Assembly (NCBI RefSeq): GCF_030719295.1
Contig: NZ_CP120997.1
Span: 6,582,001-6,646,000 of the forward strand
From: Streptomyces sp. Mut1
GTDB lineage: Bacteria; Actinomycetota; Actinomycetes; Streptomycetales; Streptomycetaceae
DNA length: 64,000 nucleotides
Reading direction: 5' to 3'
The notes beneath the pieces were generated by a model, which did no database searches, was not told the DNA's origin, and was given only the letters and a program-made list of their open reading frames with translations. The stretch's first letter is position 1. Each line of letters begins with the position of its first letter. The position numbers and the translations under genes were made by a program. Of the stretch, positions 1-8,977 are shown piece after piece.

Positions 1-180
1 GGCCGCGGCCCCCGCCACGTACACCGCCGCCAGCACGCAGGCGGCCACGATCACCGCGCCGGGGTGCGCCTGCCCGTCACTGACGGCCTTGGCGGCGGCG
101 AGCGCCAGCAGGCCCAGCATGAGGCCGTGCAGACACAGCCGCAGCGCGGCGGCGACCGGGGGATGAGCGCGCGTTTCCAT
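1..180 (-). CDS. N-terminal fragment of a membrane protein, possibly a sensor histidine kinase
   Basis: Only the first 60 codons are in the window; the gene runs off the left edge. The ATG is at 180 and the frame is open to base 1. After a short basic start (METRAHPP) come two hydrophobic stretches, about residues 10-30 and 40-60, separated by a short polar loop. This is a usual look for the first two membrane helices of a Streptomyces two-component kinase next to an FtsX-type exporter, but no kinase motif is visible, so that identity is inference. It is divergent from the exporter operon at 291. A TACGCT hexamer lies a few bases upstream of the ATG and would fit a nearly leaderless transcript. 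Confidence 0.55.
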   Translation of the reverse strand, partial: METRAHPPVAAALRLCLHGLMLGLLALAAAKAVSDGQAHPGAVIVAACVLAAVYVAGAAA

Positions 181-290
181 GATGAGTCCAGCGTAGGCGC
201 GGGCCGCCCGGGGCCGGTCAATCGAAAGGTTGATGTCGGCACCAGCTCGCGGGCGATGTTTCCGGGGCCGGGGAAAAGGACGCTGGAGTC

Positions 291-1373
291 ATGTTCGTCG
301 CATGGAGAGATCTTCGGTTCGCCAAGGGCCGGTTCGCCCTCATGGGCACGGTCGTGGTCCTGATCACGCTGCTCGTGGGCCTGCTGTCCGGTCTGACGGC
401 CGGACTGGCCCGGGAGAACACCTCGGCCGTCACCGGGCTGAACGCCGACCACCTGGCGTTCGCCGCCCCGCCCGACGGCCGGTCGGTGTCCTTCACCGAT
501 TCGGCCGTCGAGGAGTCCGCCTGGCGCGACTGGGCCGGCCGGCCCGGCGTCGAGTCCGCGCAGCCCCTCGGCATCAGCACCCTGAACGCCGCCGCCGACG
601 GAGGGAAGCGTACGGCGGCCGTCTCCGCGTTCGGGGTCGAGCCCGGCAGCGGGCTGACGCCCCCCGGCACCCGGGTCGCGCCGGGCGAGGTCGTCCTCTC
701 GGAGGGCGGCGCCGACGAGCTGGCCGCACACGCAGGTGACCGGCTGCGGATCGGCGGCCAGGAGGTCACCGTCGCCGCCGTCGCGGGAGACGCCTCCTAC
801 AGCCACACACCGGTCGTGTGGACCGCGCTCGCCGACTGGCAGAAGACCGGCGGCGGCGCGGGTGGCGACGCCACCGTCATCGCCCTGACCACCACCTCGG
901 GCGCCGACCTGGCAGCGGGCGACAAGGCGGCGGGCACCCGCACGCTCACGCTCGACGACTCACTGACCGCCATCGGCTCCTACCAGGCCGAGAACGGCTC
1001 CCTGCAACTGATGCGCGGCTTCCTCTTCGCCATCTCCGCCCTGGTCATCGGCGCGTTCTTCACCGTCTGGACCATCCAGCGCAGCGGTGACGTCGCCGTC
1101 CTCAAGGCGCTGGGCGCCTCCACCCCGTATCTGCTCAGGGACGCGCTCGGGCAGGCCGTCGTGATGCTCGCCGCCGGCACCGGGCTCGGCACCGCGCTCG
1201 CCTCCGGCATCGGCGCCCTGGTCTCCGGCGGGGCCGTGCCCTTCGTCCTGGACACGGCGACCGTCCTCGTCCCGGCCGCCGTGCTCATCGTCCTCGGCGC
1301 CGCCGGGGCCGCCCTGTCCATCCGGCGGATCACCTCCGTCGACCCGCTCACCGCGCTCGGAAGTGCCCGATGA
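291..1373 (+). CDS. FtsX-like ABC transporter permease
   Basis: 360 aa. One N-terminal membrane helix (about residues 17-40) is followed by a large extracellular domain of about 190 residues and three C-terminal helices (about 240-350), ending in the cytosolic tail typical of the FtsX/MacB permease family. The ATG at 291 was chosen because it gives the conserved short cytosolic start (MFVAWRDLRFAKGRF). The stop overlaps the start of the ATPase gene (ATGA, 1370-1373), so the two are translationally coupled and form one exporter. Substrate unknown; relatives export lipids, peptides or antibiotics, or signal to a neighbouring kinase. Confidence 0.88.
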   Translation: MFVAWRDLRFAKGRFALMGTVVVLITLLVGLLSGLTAGLARENTSAVTGLNADHLAFAAPPDGRSVSFTDSAVEESAWRDWAGRPGVESAQPLGISTLNAAADGGKRTAAVSAFGVEPGSGLTPPGTRVAPGEVVLSEGGADELAAHAGDRLRIGGQEVTVAAVAGDASYSHTPVVWTALADWQKTGGGAGGDATVIALTTTSGADLAAGDKAAGTRTLTLDDSLTAIGSYQAENGSLQLMRGFLFAISALVIGAFFTVWTIQRSGDVAVLKALGASTPYLLRDALGQAVVMLAAGTGLGTALASGIGALVSGGAVPFVLDTATVLVPAAVLIVLGAAGAALSIRRITSVDPLTALGSAR

Positions 1374-2050
1374 CCCTCACGCTCACCGATGTCACCCTCA
1401 CCTACCCGGACGGCGACGGGCGCCTCACCGCCCTGGACCGCGTCGCGCTCGACGTCCCCGCCGGCACCCTCACCGCCGTCGTCGGCCCGTCCGGCTCCGG
1501 CAAGTCGAGTCTCCTCGCGGTCGCCGCGACACTGGTCGCCCCCGACGAGGGCGCGGTCGTCGTCGCCGGTACGGACACCGCGGGACTGGGGCGCGCGGAC
1601 AAGGCGGCGCTGCGCCGGGAGCGGATCGGCATCGTCTTCCAGCAGCCCAACCTGCTGCCCTCGCTGACCGCCGCCGAACAGCTCCAGGTCATGACGCACC
1701 TGTCGGGCCGCCCGGCCAAGGCCGCCCGCTCCCGGGCGCTCGAACTGCTCGACGCGGTCGGCCTCGCCGGCCAGGCCGGCCGCAGGCCCCACCAGCTGTC
1801 CGGCGGGCAGCGCCAGCGGATCAACATCGCGCGGGCCCTGATGAACGACCCGGCGCTCCTGCTCGTCGACGAGCCGACCAGCGCCCTCGACCACGAACGC
1901 GGCGCGGCCGTCCTCGACCTCCTCGTGACGCTGACCCGGCAGCGGTCCACGGCGACGGTCCTGGTCACCCACGACCGCACCCACCTGGACCGCATGGACC
2001 ACACGGTCACCATGCTCGACGGCCGGCTGACGGCGGAGGTCCCGGCCTGA
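1370..2050 (+). CDS. ABC transporter ATP-binding protein (LolD/MacB type)
   Basis: 226 aa, the usual length for the ATPase partner of an FtsX-like permease. Walker A is GPSGSGKSS (about residues 39-47), the Q-loop lies in VFQQPNLLP, the signature is LSGGQRQRI (about 143-151), Walker B is LLLVDEPTSALD, and the switch histidine is in VTHDRTH. It overlaps the permease gene by 4 bp and is followed within 11 bases by a strong hairpin terminator, so the operon has just these two genes. Confidence 0.93.
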   Translation: MTLTLTDVTLTYPDGDGRLTALDRVALDVPAGTLTAVVGPSGSGKSSLLAVAATLVAPDEGAVVVAGTDTAGLGRADKAALRRERIGIVFQQPNLLPSLTAAEQLQVMTHLSGRPAKAARSRALELLDAVGLAGQAGRRPHQLSGGQRQRINIARALMNDPALLLVDEPTSALDHERGAAVLDLLVTLTRQRSTATVLVTHDRTHLDRMDHTVTMLDGRLTAEVPA

Positions 2051-2060
2051 CGCCGGGGAC

Positions 2061-2100
2061 GAGAAGGGGCCCGGAGCGCGCTCGCTCCGGGCCCCTTCTC
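2061..2100. terminator. Bidirectional hairpin terminator
   Basis: A perfect 18-bp inverted repeat (2061-2078 with 2083-2100) has a 4-base loop. It lies between the convergent ABC ATPase and allR genes, whose stops are 10-13 bases from it. It has no long T run, as is common in Streptomyces, and can serve both directions. Confidence 0.85.
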
Positions 2101-2112
2101 GTACGCCGTGGC

Positions 2113-2898
2113 TCAGCCGGCCAGTGCGTCGGACAGTTCCCTGGCGGCCTGCTGGAGGATCGGCACGATCCGCTCGGTGGCCGCCTCGGTGACCCGGCCC
2201 GCCGGGCCGGAGATCGAGATCGCCGCCGAGGTGGGGGAGTTGGGCACCGGGACCGCCAGGCAGCGGACCCCTATCTCCTGCTCGTTGTCGTCCACCGCGT
2301 ATCCCAGCCGGCGGACCTGGTCGAGCGCCTCCAGGAAGCCGTCCGGGGTGATGATCGTCTTCTCGGTGGCGGCGGGCATCCCCGTCCGGGCGAGCAGCGC
2401 GCGCACCTCCTCCGGCGGGGTGTGCGCCAGCAGCGCCTTGCCGACGCCCGTGGAGTGCGGCAGCACCCGGCGGCCGACCTCGGTGAACATGCGCATCGAG
2501 TGCTTGGACGGCACCTGCGCCACGTACACGATCTCGTCGCCGTCGAGCAGCGCCATGTTGGCCGTCTCGCCGGTCTCCTCGACCAGCCGGGCCAGATACG
2601 GGCGGGCCCAGGTGCCGAGCAGCCGGGAGGCGGACTCGCCGAGCCGGATCAGGCGGGGGCCGAGCGCGTAACGCCGGTTGGGCTGCTGGCGTACGTAACC
2701 GCAGACGACCAGCGTGCGCATCAGCCGGTGGATCGTGGGCAGCGGCAGCCCGCTGCTCGCGGAGAGCTCGCTCAGGCCGACCTCGCCCCCCGCGTCTGCC
2801 ATCCGCTCCAGCAGATCGAAGGCGCGCTCAAGGGACTGCACACCGCCGCTGGAACCGGCGGGCTTGGAGTCGGAAGTGCTGGCGTGGGACGGCGGCAC
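2113..2898 (-). CDS. allR: IclR-family regulator, probable allantoin regulator AllR
   Basis: 261 aa from the GTG at 2898, chosen because AAAGGA sits 8 bases upstream; a longer in-frame start at 2928 has no such site. An N-terminal winged helix-turn-helix (about residues 20-80, SLERAFDLLERMAD then LPLPTIHRLMRTL) is followed by the IclR effector-binding domain, with conserved HSTGVGKALLA and GVRCLAVPV segments. It is divergent from allantoinase and allantoicase, the arrangement of the AllR locus in S. coelicolor, where AllR represses allantoin genes and is released by an allantoin-pathway metabolite. That specific role is inferred from context. The palindrome at 3175-3191 is a candidate site. 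Confidence 0.85.
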   Translation of the reverse strand: MPPSHASTSDSKPAGSSGGVQSLERAFDLLERMADAGGEVGLSELSASSGLPLPTIHRLMRTLVVCGYVRQQPNRRYALGPRLIRLGESASRLLGTWARPYLARLVEETGETANMALLDGDEIVYVAQVPSKHSMRMFTEVGRRVLPHSTGVGKALLAHTPPEEVRALLARTGMPAATEKTIITPDGFLEALDQVRRLGYAVDDNEQEIGVRCLAVPVPNSPTSAAISISGPAGRVTEAATERIVPILQQAARELSDALAG

Positions 2899-3143
2899 GT
2901 CAACGGTCCTTTCGAAGCGGAGGAGCAAGGCAGCAGCCTATCGGGCCGTTCCCGATCGGCCCACTGCCGACGGGGGCCGTCATGGCCGGTCAGCGCCCGT
3001 TTGTCCGGGTGTCCGCAGGCCGTGCGGCGGTCCGGCGACGCCGCCTCTGGCCCATTCTACGTTCCGCACTCCGAAATGAACCTTCTACTTTGTGGAAACC
3101 TCCAGAAGCGGGTGGCGCGACGCCAGGGGTGCGGCGGCAGGTC

Positions 3144-3191
3144 TTGACGGGTCGCGTTCCCGAGTGAAGACTCCTTCAACAGTTCGTTGAA
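3144..3191 (+). promoter_or_regulatory. allB promoter with candidate AllR palindrome
   Basis: The 314-base gap 2899-3212 holds the divergent control region. A promoter-like pair TTGACG (3144-3149) and AAGACT (3167-3172) has 17-bp spacing. Just downstream, at the expected transcript start, is a perfect inverted repeat TTCAAC-N5-GTTGAA (3175-3191). Further left, two TTCTACNTT elements at 3055 and 3083 may belong to the allR side. Repressor binding at 3175-3191 would block initiation. No other gene is seen in this gap. Confidence 0.6.
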
Positions 3192-3212
3192 TTCGCGAAG
3201 TGAGGAGCACGG

Positions 3213-4562
3213 GTGCCCGGTACGGACGTGAAGCTGCTACTGCGCTCGACGCGCGTCGTCACCCCCGGCGGGACCCGGCCCGCGGCCGTCGCCGTCACCG
3301 GCGGGACCATCGACGCCGTCCTGCCGTACGACGCCGAGCCGCCCTCGGGCGCCCGCGTCGAGGACTTCGGCGACGACGTCCTGCTGCCCGGCCTCGTCGA
3401 CACCCACGTCCATGTGAACGACCCCGGCCGCACCGAGTGGGAGGGCTTCCACACCGCCACCCGCGCCGCCGCGGCCGGCGGCATCACCACCCTGCTCGAC
3501 ATGCCGCTGAACTCGCTGCCGCCCACCACCACCGTCGAGCACCTGCGCGTCAAGCAGCGGGTCGCCGAGCCCAAGGTGCACGTCGACACCGGCTTCTGGG
3601 GCGGCGCGATCCCCACGAACGTCAAGGACCTGCGCCCCCTGTACGAGGCCGGAGTCTTCGGCTTCAAGTGCTTCCTCTCGCCCTCCGGCGTCGAGGAGTT
3701 CCCCGAGCTGGACCAGGAGCAGCTGGCCCGGTCGATGGCCGAGATCGCGGGCTTCGGCGGACTGCTGATCGTGCACGCCGAGGACCCCCGCCACCTGGCG
3801 TCCGCGCCGCAGCGGAGCGGCCCCGCCTACGCCGACTTCCTCGCGTCCCGGCCGCGCGACGCCGAGAACACCGCCATCGAGGGGCTCATCGCCCACGCCG
3901 AGCGGCTGAACGCCCGCGTCCACGTCCTGCACCTGTCCTCCAGCGACGCCCTGCCGCTGATCGCCGCCGCCCGGCGCCGGGGCGTCCGGCTCACCGTCGA
4001 GACCTGCCCGCACTTCCTCACCCTCACCGCCGAGGAGGTCCCCGACGGGGCGACCGAGTTCAAGTGCTGCCCGCCCATCCGCGAGGCCGCCAACCAGGAC
4101 GCGCTGTGGCAGGCGCTGGCCGACGGCACCATCGACTGCGTCGTATCCGACCACTCGCCCTGCACCACCGACCTCAAGACGCCGGACTTCGCCTCCGCCT
4201 GGGGCGGCATCTCCTCCCTCCAGCTCGGCCTGCCCGCGATCTGGACCGAGGCGCGCAGGCGCGGCCACAGCCTGGACGACGTGGCCCGCTGGATGTCGGC
4301 CGCCCCCGCCGCCCTGGCCGGGCTGCGCCACAAGGGCGCCATCGAGGCCGGCCGCGACGCCGACTTCGCCGTCCTGGCCCCCGACGCCACCTTCACCGTC
4401 GACCCGGCCGAGCTGTTCCACCGCAACCAGGTCACCGCCTACGCCGGCCGCACCCTGCACGGCGTGGTGCGCTCCACCTGGCTGCGCGGCGTGCGCATCG
4501 CCGCCGACGGCGTCCTCGCCGAACCCACCGGCCGCCTCCAGACAAGGGACAACCGCGCATGA
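3213..4562 (+). CDS. allB: Allantoinase
   Basis: 449 aa, normal length. It hydrolyses allantoin to allantoate in purine catabolism. Metal ligands and the carbamylated lysine of the cyclic amidohydrolase family are visible: HVH in [11 protein letters not shown] (H65, H67), K152 in [11 protein letters not shown]188 in IVHAEDP, H240 in HVLHLSSSD and D313 in VSDHSPC. The GTG at 3213 was chosen for the GAGGAG site just before it. The stop overlaps the allantoicase start (ATGA, 4559-4562), so the next pathway step is made from the same mRNA. Likely controlled by AllR through the palindrome at 3175-3191. Confidence 0.95.
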   Translation: MPGTDVKLLLRSTRVVTPGGTRPAAVAVTGGTIDAVLPYDAEPPSGARVEDFGDDVLLPGLVDTHVHVNDPGRTEWEGFHTATRAAAAGGITTLLDMPLNSLPPTTTVEHLRVKQRVAEPKVHVDTGFWGGAIPTNVKDLRPLYEAGVFGFKCFLSPSGVEEFPELDQEQLARSMAEIAGFGGLLIVHAEDPRHLASAPQRSGPAYADFLASRPRDAENTAIEGLIAHAERLNARVHVLHLSSSDALPLIAAARRRGVRLTVETCPHFLTLTAEEVPDGATEFKCCPPIREAANQDALWQALADGTIDCVVSDHSPCTTDLKTPDFASAWGGISSLQLGLPAIWTEARRRGHSLDDVARWMSAAPAALAGLRHKGAIEAGRDADFAVLAPDATFTVDPAELFHRNQVTAYAGRTLHGVVRSTWLRGVRIAADGVLAEPTGRLQTRDNRA

Positions 4563-5674
4563 CGGCGACAGCACACTTCACCGGCGACGCCGACCCGTAC
4601 GGCGGCGGCGACCCGTACGCCGACTACCGCACCGCCGGCCACCCCTTCACCCACCTCGTGGACCTCGCCGACCGGCGGCTCGGCGCGGGCGTGATCGCCG
4701 CCAACGACGAGTTCTTCGCCCAGCGCGAGAACCTGCTGAAGCCGGAGCCCGCGCACTTCGACCCGGAGCGCTTCGGGCACAAGGGCAAGATCATGGACGG
4801 CTGGGAGACCCGCCGCCGGCGCGGCGCGAGCGCGGACCGGCCGCACCCGGCGGACGAGGACCACGACTGGGCGCTGATCCGCCTCGGCGCCCCCGGCATC
4901 GTGCGCGGTCTGGTCGTGGACACCGCCCACTTCCGCGGCAACTACCCGCAGGCCGTCTCCGTCGAGGCCGTCTCGCTGCCCGGCTCGCCCTCCCCGGAGG
5001 AACTGCTCGCCCCCGACGTGACGTGGACGACGCTCGTCCCCCGTACGGCCGTCGGCGGCCACGCGGCCAACGGCTTCGCCGTCGATGTGGAGCGGCGCTT
5101 CACCCACTTGCGGCTGTGCCAGCACCCGGACGGCGGCGTGGCCCGGCTCCGGGTGTACGGCGAGGTGGCCCCCGACCCCGTCTGGCTGTCCGCGCTCGCC
5201 ACCTTCGACGTCGTCGCCCTGGAGAACGGCGGCCGGGTCGAGGACGCCTCCGACCGCTTCTACTCCCCGGCGACCAACACCATCCAGCCCGGCAGGTCCC
5301 GCAAGATGGACGACGGCTGGGAGACCCGCCGCAGGCGCGACCGGGGCAACGACTGGATCCACTACCACCTGGCCGAAGAGGCGCAGATCCGGGCCGTGGA
5401 GATCGACACCGCCTACCTGTTGGGCAACGCGGCGGGCTGGGCGGCGCTCACGGCCCGCGACGCGCGGAGCGGTACGTGGACCGAGCTGCTGCCCCGGACC
5501 CGGCTCCAGCCCGACACCAACCACCGCTTCGTGCTGCCCGAGCCGGTCCGGGCCGACCAGGTCAGGGCCGACATCTTCCCGGACGGCGGCATCTCGCGGC
5601 TGCGCCTCTTCGGCTCGCTGACCGAGCGCGGCGCCGCCCGGCTGGCCGCCCGCCACGCCGAACTCGGCGGCTGA
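4559..5674 (+). CDS. alc: Allantoicase
   Basis: 371 aa. It hydrolyses allantoate to ureidoglycolate and urea, the step after AllB. The protein shows the internal duplication of the family: two jelly-roll repeats, each with a [12 protein letters not shown] signature (about residues 80-90 and 255-265) and a GNYPQAVS / GNAAGWAAL counterpart. The N-terminus has the conserved [13 protein letters not shown] segment. The ATG at 4559 overlaps the allB stop. Convergent with the aldo/keto reductase gene, 21 bases away. Confidence 0.94.
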   Translation: MTATAHFTGDADPYGGGDPYADYRTAGHPFTHLVDLADRRLGAGVIAANDEFFAQRENLLKPEPAHFDPERFGHKGKIMDGWETRRRRGASADRPHPADEDHDWALIRLGAPGIVRGLVVDTAHFRGNYPQAVSVEAVSLPGSPSPEELLAPDVTWTTLVPRTAVGGHAANGFAVDVERRFTHLRLCQHPDGGVARLRVYGEVAPDPVWLSALATFDVVALENGGRVEDASDRFYSPATNTIQPGRSRKMDDGWETRRRRDRGNDWIHYHLAEEAQIRAVEIDTAYLLGNAAGWAALTARDARSGTWTELLPRTRLQPDTNHRFVLPEPVRADQVRADIFPDGGISRLRLFGSLTERGAARLAARHAELGG

Positions 5675-5695
5675 CCCGACGGGCCCGGGGGCGGT

Positions 5696-6526
5696 TCAGA
5701 ACTCCTCGTGTACCTCGGGGTCCCCGCCGAACCGCTGCCGCCGCCCGCCGCCGATCCGGGCCAGCTCCTCGGGCGTCAGCTCGAACCCGAACAGGTCCAG
5801 GTTCTGGCGCTGACGCCCCGGATCGGCCGACTTCGGGATCGGTACGGCCCCGAGCTGGGTGTGCCAGCGCAGCACCGCCTGGCCGGGGGAGACCCCGTGC
5901 GCCTCGGCGACGGCCACCACGTCCGGGTCGGTCAGCAGGTCACGGCCGCGCCCCAGCGGGCTCCAGCTCTCGGTGACGATGCCCTTGGCCCGGTGGAAGG
6001 CCCGCAGCTCCTCCTGGGGCAGCCGGGGGTGCAGCTCGATCTGGTTCACGGCGGGCAGCACACCCGTCTCGCCCTCCAGCCGCTCCAGGTGCTCGGCGGT
6101 GAAGTTGGAGACCCCGACCGACCGCACGAGACCGTCCTCGCGCAGCTTGAGCAGGGCCCGCCAGGTGTCCACGTACAGGCCGACCCGGGGCAGCGGCCAG
6201 TGGATGAGATAGAGGTCCACGTAGTCCAGGCCGAGATTGCGGCGGGACTCCTCGAACGAGGCCAGCGTCTTCTCGTAGCCGTGGTGACGGCCCGGCACCT
6301 TGGTCGTGACGAAGACGTCCTCGCGCGGCACCCCGCTGCGGGCGACGCCGCGTCCCGTGCCCGTCTCGTTGCCGTAGTTCAGCGCCGTGTCCACGAGCCG
6401 GTAGCCGAGGTCCAGGGCGCCGGCCACGGCCTTCTCCGCCGCCGCGTCGTCCAGCGGATAGGTGCCGAGCCCGACCGCCGGGATCGTACGGCCGTCGTTC
6501 AGGGTGTGCTCCGTGATACCGGACAT
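5696..6526 (-). CDS. Aldo/keto reductase
   Basis: 276 aa, typical for a single-domain (beta/alpha)8 NADPH-dependent reductase of the 2,5-diketo-gluconate reductase type. The tetrad is visible: D and Y in VDTALNYGNE, K in VTTKVPG and H in LYLIHWPLP. The C-terminal IPKSADPGRQRQNLDLF is the NADPH phosphate-binding segment. ATG at 6526 preceded by GGGAAG. The substrate cannot be told. The gene stands alone between allantoicase and an SDR gene on the same strand, 187 bases from that gene's stop. Confidence 0.9.
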   Translation of the reverse strand: MSGITEHTLNDGRTIPAVGLGTYPLDDAAAEKAVAGALDLGYRLVDTALNYGNETGTGRGVARSGVPREDVFVTTKVPGRHHGYEKTLASFEESRRNLGLDYVDLYLIHWPLPRVGLYVDTWRALLKLREDGLVRSVGVSNFTAEHLERLEGETGVLPAVNQIELHPRLPQEELRAFHRAKGIVTESWSPLGRGRDLLTDPDVVAVAEAHGVSPGQAVLRWHTQLGAVPIPKSADPGRQRQNLDLFGFELTPEELARIGGGRRQRFGGDPEVHEEF

Positions 6527-6713
6527 GATCTTCCCTTCTCGCCTGTTCACCGTCGCGCGGGATGCCCCCCGCCCAGCGTAGGCGGGGCGGGGGGACGCGG
6601 CAGAACGGGCGGGCGGCGGCCCGCTACCGCCCCTGCGGCGGGCGGCCGTCCAGCCCGTGCGGCGCGGACATGGTGCTCCTTCGGGCGTCATGGGCGCCCC
6701 CACCCTGTCACGG

Positions 6714-7460
6714 TCAGGCCGAGTGGCCGCCGTCCACGGTCAGTTCGGCACCGGTGACGAAGGCGGCCTCCGCACCGGCCAGGTACGCGATCAGTGCGGC
6801 CACCTCGGCGGTGGTGCCGAACCGGTCCAGCGCGTTCGCCGCGCGCTGCCCCTCGGCGAACGGGCCGTCGGCCGGGTTGAGGTCGGTGTCCACCGCGCCG
6901 GGCTGGACCAGGTTGACGGTGATGCCGCGCGGGCCGAGCTCACGGGCCAGCGGCTTGGTCAGCCCGCAGAGCGCGGACTTGCTCATCGCGTAGAGCGTGC
7001 CGCCGGGCCCGCCCGCGTGCCGGCTCAGGGCCGTACCGAGGGAGATGATGCGGCCGCCGCGCTCCATCACCTCGGCCGCTGCCCGGCAGGCGAGGAAGAC
7101 CGCCCGCACGTTGACGGCGAGGACCCGGTCGACATCGGCGGGCGTGAGGGTGCCGATGGGGCCGAGGACGCCGATCCCCGCGTTGTTCACCAGGATGTCG
7201 AGCCGGCCGAAGGTCTCGGCCGCCCGGTGCACCACCGAGGCGGCGGCCTCCGGGTCGGCCGCGTCGGCGCGCAGGGCGACGGCGCGCCGGCCGGTCGCCT
7301 CGATCGTGCGGACGACCTCCCGGGCGCCCTGTTCGTCCTGGACGTAGGTCAGCGCCACATCGGCGCCGTCCCGGGCGAGCCGCAGAGCGGTCGCGGCGCC
7401 GATACCCCGGCTGCCGCCGGTGACGAGCGCGGTGCGGCCGGTGCTGACGGTGCTGTTCAT
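6714..7460 (-). CDS. SDR-family oxidoreductase (FabG-like)
   Basis: 248 aa classical short-chain dehydrogenase/reductase. Cofactor motif TGGSRGIG near residue 15, NNAG near 90, the active-site segment YAMSK, and C-terminal VTGAELTVDGGHSA. ATG at 7460; no strong ribosome site is obvious before it. A 9-bp inverted repeat (7464-7499) lies directly upstream in the leader. Divergent from the EamA transporter. Substrate unknown. Confidence 0.9.
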   Translation of the reverse strand: MNSTVSTGRTALVTGGSRGIGAATALRLARDGADVALTYVQDEQGAREVVRTIEATGRRAVALRADAADPEAAASVVHRAAETFGRLDILVNNAGIGVLGPIGTLTPADVDRVLAVNVRAVFLACRAAAEVMERGGRIISLGTALSRHAGGPGGTLYAMSKSALCGLTKPLARELGPRGITVNLVQPGAVDTDLNPADGPFAEGQRAANALDRFGTTAEVAALIAYLAGAEAAFVTGAELTVDGGHSA

Positions 7461-7463
7461 CAG

Positions 7464-7499
7464 GGTTCCTGTTCGTTGCCGGTCGTGCTGACAGGAACC
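7464..7499. promoter_or_regulatory. Inverted repeat in SDR leader, candidate operator
   Basis: GGTTCCTGT (7464-7472) and ACAGGAACC (7491-7499) form a perfect 9-bp inverted repeat; the 27-base centre-to-centre distance is about two and a half helical turns. It starts 4 bases upstream of the SDR start codon. No regulator gene is adjacent, so the protein that binds is unknown. It could also be an RNA hairpin in the leader. Confidence 0.4.
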
Positions 7500-7664
7500 A
7501 GGGAAGCCGCTGGGCTGGCCGGATACCGGCGGGAAACGGACGCTGACTCCGGTACGGCGGTTCCCGGGGCTCGTCAGGGGCGCGGGCGCCTTGTAGCGTG
7601 ATCGTTCCCAGGTGCGAGCCGGTGCCGTCTCCCCGCCGTCCCTCCGGAGAAACAGGAGATCCAG

Positions 7665-8594
7665 GTGTCGTCCGCCGCCGTCCCCGTGCCCGCCCTCGCC
7701 CCGCCGCGCCGGGCCTGGCTCACCGATCTGCCCGTGCTGCTGGTGGCCGTGGTCTGGGGCTCCAGCTACCTGGCCGCCAAGGGCATCACCACACCGCGGA
7801 CCGTCGTCGCCGTCCTGGTGCTGCGGTTCGCCGTCGTGCTGCCCGTGCTGGTGGTCGCGGGATGGCACCGGCTGCGCGCCCTGAGCGCCGCCCAGTGGCG
7901 CGGCGCCGGACTGCTCGGCCTCGTACTCAGCGGGATCTTCCTGCTGGAGACGTACGGCATCGTGCACACCTCGGCCACCAACGCCGGGCTCATCATCAGC
8001 CTCACGATGATCCTCACCCCGCTCGCCGAGGCCGCCGTGACCCGGACCCGGCCGACCGGGGCCTTCCTCGCGGCCGCCGGGCTCTCCGTCGCGGGCGTGG
8101 TGCTGCTGACCCAGGGCGGCGGATTCACCAGCCCCTCGGCCGGTGACCTGCTCATGCTGGCCGCCGCCTTCGCCCGGACCCTGCACGTCCTGCTGATGGC
8201 CCGGGTCAGGTCCGTCAGGTCGGCGGACTCGCTGTCCCTGACGACCGTCCAGCTCGGCGGCGCGGTCGCCGTCTTCGCCCTGCTGGCCGCCGTGCCGGGA
8301 ACGGGCGAGGCGCCGTGGACCGTCGCCGCCGGCTTCGGCGTCCGGGAGTGGGCCGGGCTGCTGTTCCTGTCGGTGTTCTGCACGCTGTTCGCGTTCTTCG
8401 TACAGATGTGGTCCGTACGCCGCACCTCACCGTCCCGGGTCAGCCTGCTGCTCGGTACGGAACCGCTGTGGGCCGCCGCCGTCGGCATCACGATCGGCGG
8501 CGAACGGCTGGGCGTCGCCGGGGTCGCGGGCGCCGTGCTGGTGCTGGCGGGCACCGCCTGGGGGCGGCGCGGCGCGGACCGGGCCGCGCCCTGA
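7665..8594 (+). CDS. EamA/DMT-family membrane transporter
   Basis: 309 aa with about ten hydrophobic segments arranged as two similar five-helix halves, the EamA (RhaT/YdcZ-like) fold of drug/metabolite transporters. The first half has VVWGSSYLAAKG, the second AFFVQMWSV and LLLGTEPLWAAAVG, both typical. GTG at 7665 preceded by AGGAGA. It transports small molecules across the plasma membrane; the substrate is unknown. Monocistronic and divergent from the SDR gene. Confidence 0.88.
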   Translation: MSSAAVPVPALAPPRRAWLTDLPVLLVAVVWGSSYLAAKGITTPRTVVAVLVLRFAVVLPVLVVAGWHRLRALSAAQWRGAGLLGLVLSGIFLLETYGIVHTSATNAGLIISLTMILTPLAEAAVTRTRPTGAFLAAAGLSVAGVVLLTQGGGFTSPSAGDLLMLAAAFARTLHVLLMARVRSVRSADSLSLTTVQLGGAVAVFALLAAVPGTGEAPWTVAAGFGVREWAGLLFLSVFCTLFAFFVQMWSVRRTSPSRVSLLLGTEPLWAAAVGITIGGERLGVAGVAGAVLVLAGTAWGRRGADRAAP

Positions 8595-8627
8595 CCGGGG
8601 CACGCCTCGACCGCGTCGGCCCCGGCC

Positions 8628-8831
8628 TCATTCCTTGATCGAGTCCGAGGCGATCATGACGGCCGCCCCCGCCACCAGCAGCACGATGCTCACGAACAGC
8701 GAGTAATCGGCGACGAACGGCAGCCGCTGCACCAGGTTGAAGAAGCGGAACCAGTCGAGCCATTCGTGGAGCAGCCCGGTGACCCCCTGGACGAAGACCA
8801 GGAAACCGACCGTCTCGCAGATTTTCTTCAT
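8628..8831 (-). CDS. Small membrane protein of unknown function
   Basis: 67 aa from the ATG at 8831. Two hydrophobic stretches (about residues 5-25 and 42-62) with aromatic residues between them (HEWLDWFRFF) suggest a two-helix membrane protein with a short extracytoplasmic loop. I know no function. It is divergent from the sensor kinase at 8978 and convergent with the EamA transporter, so it may answer to the neighbouring two-component system, but that is only positional inference. Confidence 0.6.
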   Translation of the reverse strand: MKKICETVGFLVFVQGVTGLLHEWLDWFRFFNLVQRLPFVADYSLFVSIVLLVAGAAVMIASDSIKE

Positions 8832-8964
8832 GACGGAGAGCCTGGCGGCCCGGGCCCCGCCGACGCGTCGGCCGGTGGGCTGCGCCCGGGGTCCGAAAGT
8901 CTCCCCTTCCGCGACTTTGGTCTCCCCGGCGCCCCGAACACCCGGAAGCCCCCTCCCGCGTGCG

Positions 8965-8977
8965 TAGCTTTGTCGAC
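8965..8977 (+). promoter_or_regulatory. Leaderless -10 element of the sensor kinase gene
   Basis: TAGCTT (8965-8970) ends 7 bases before the ATG at 8978, and there is no Shine-Dalgarno sequence between. This spacing puts the transcript start at or next to the start codon, as in many leaderless Streptomyces genes. Confidence 0.5.
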
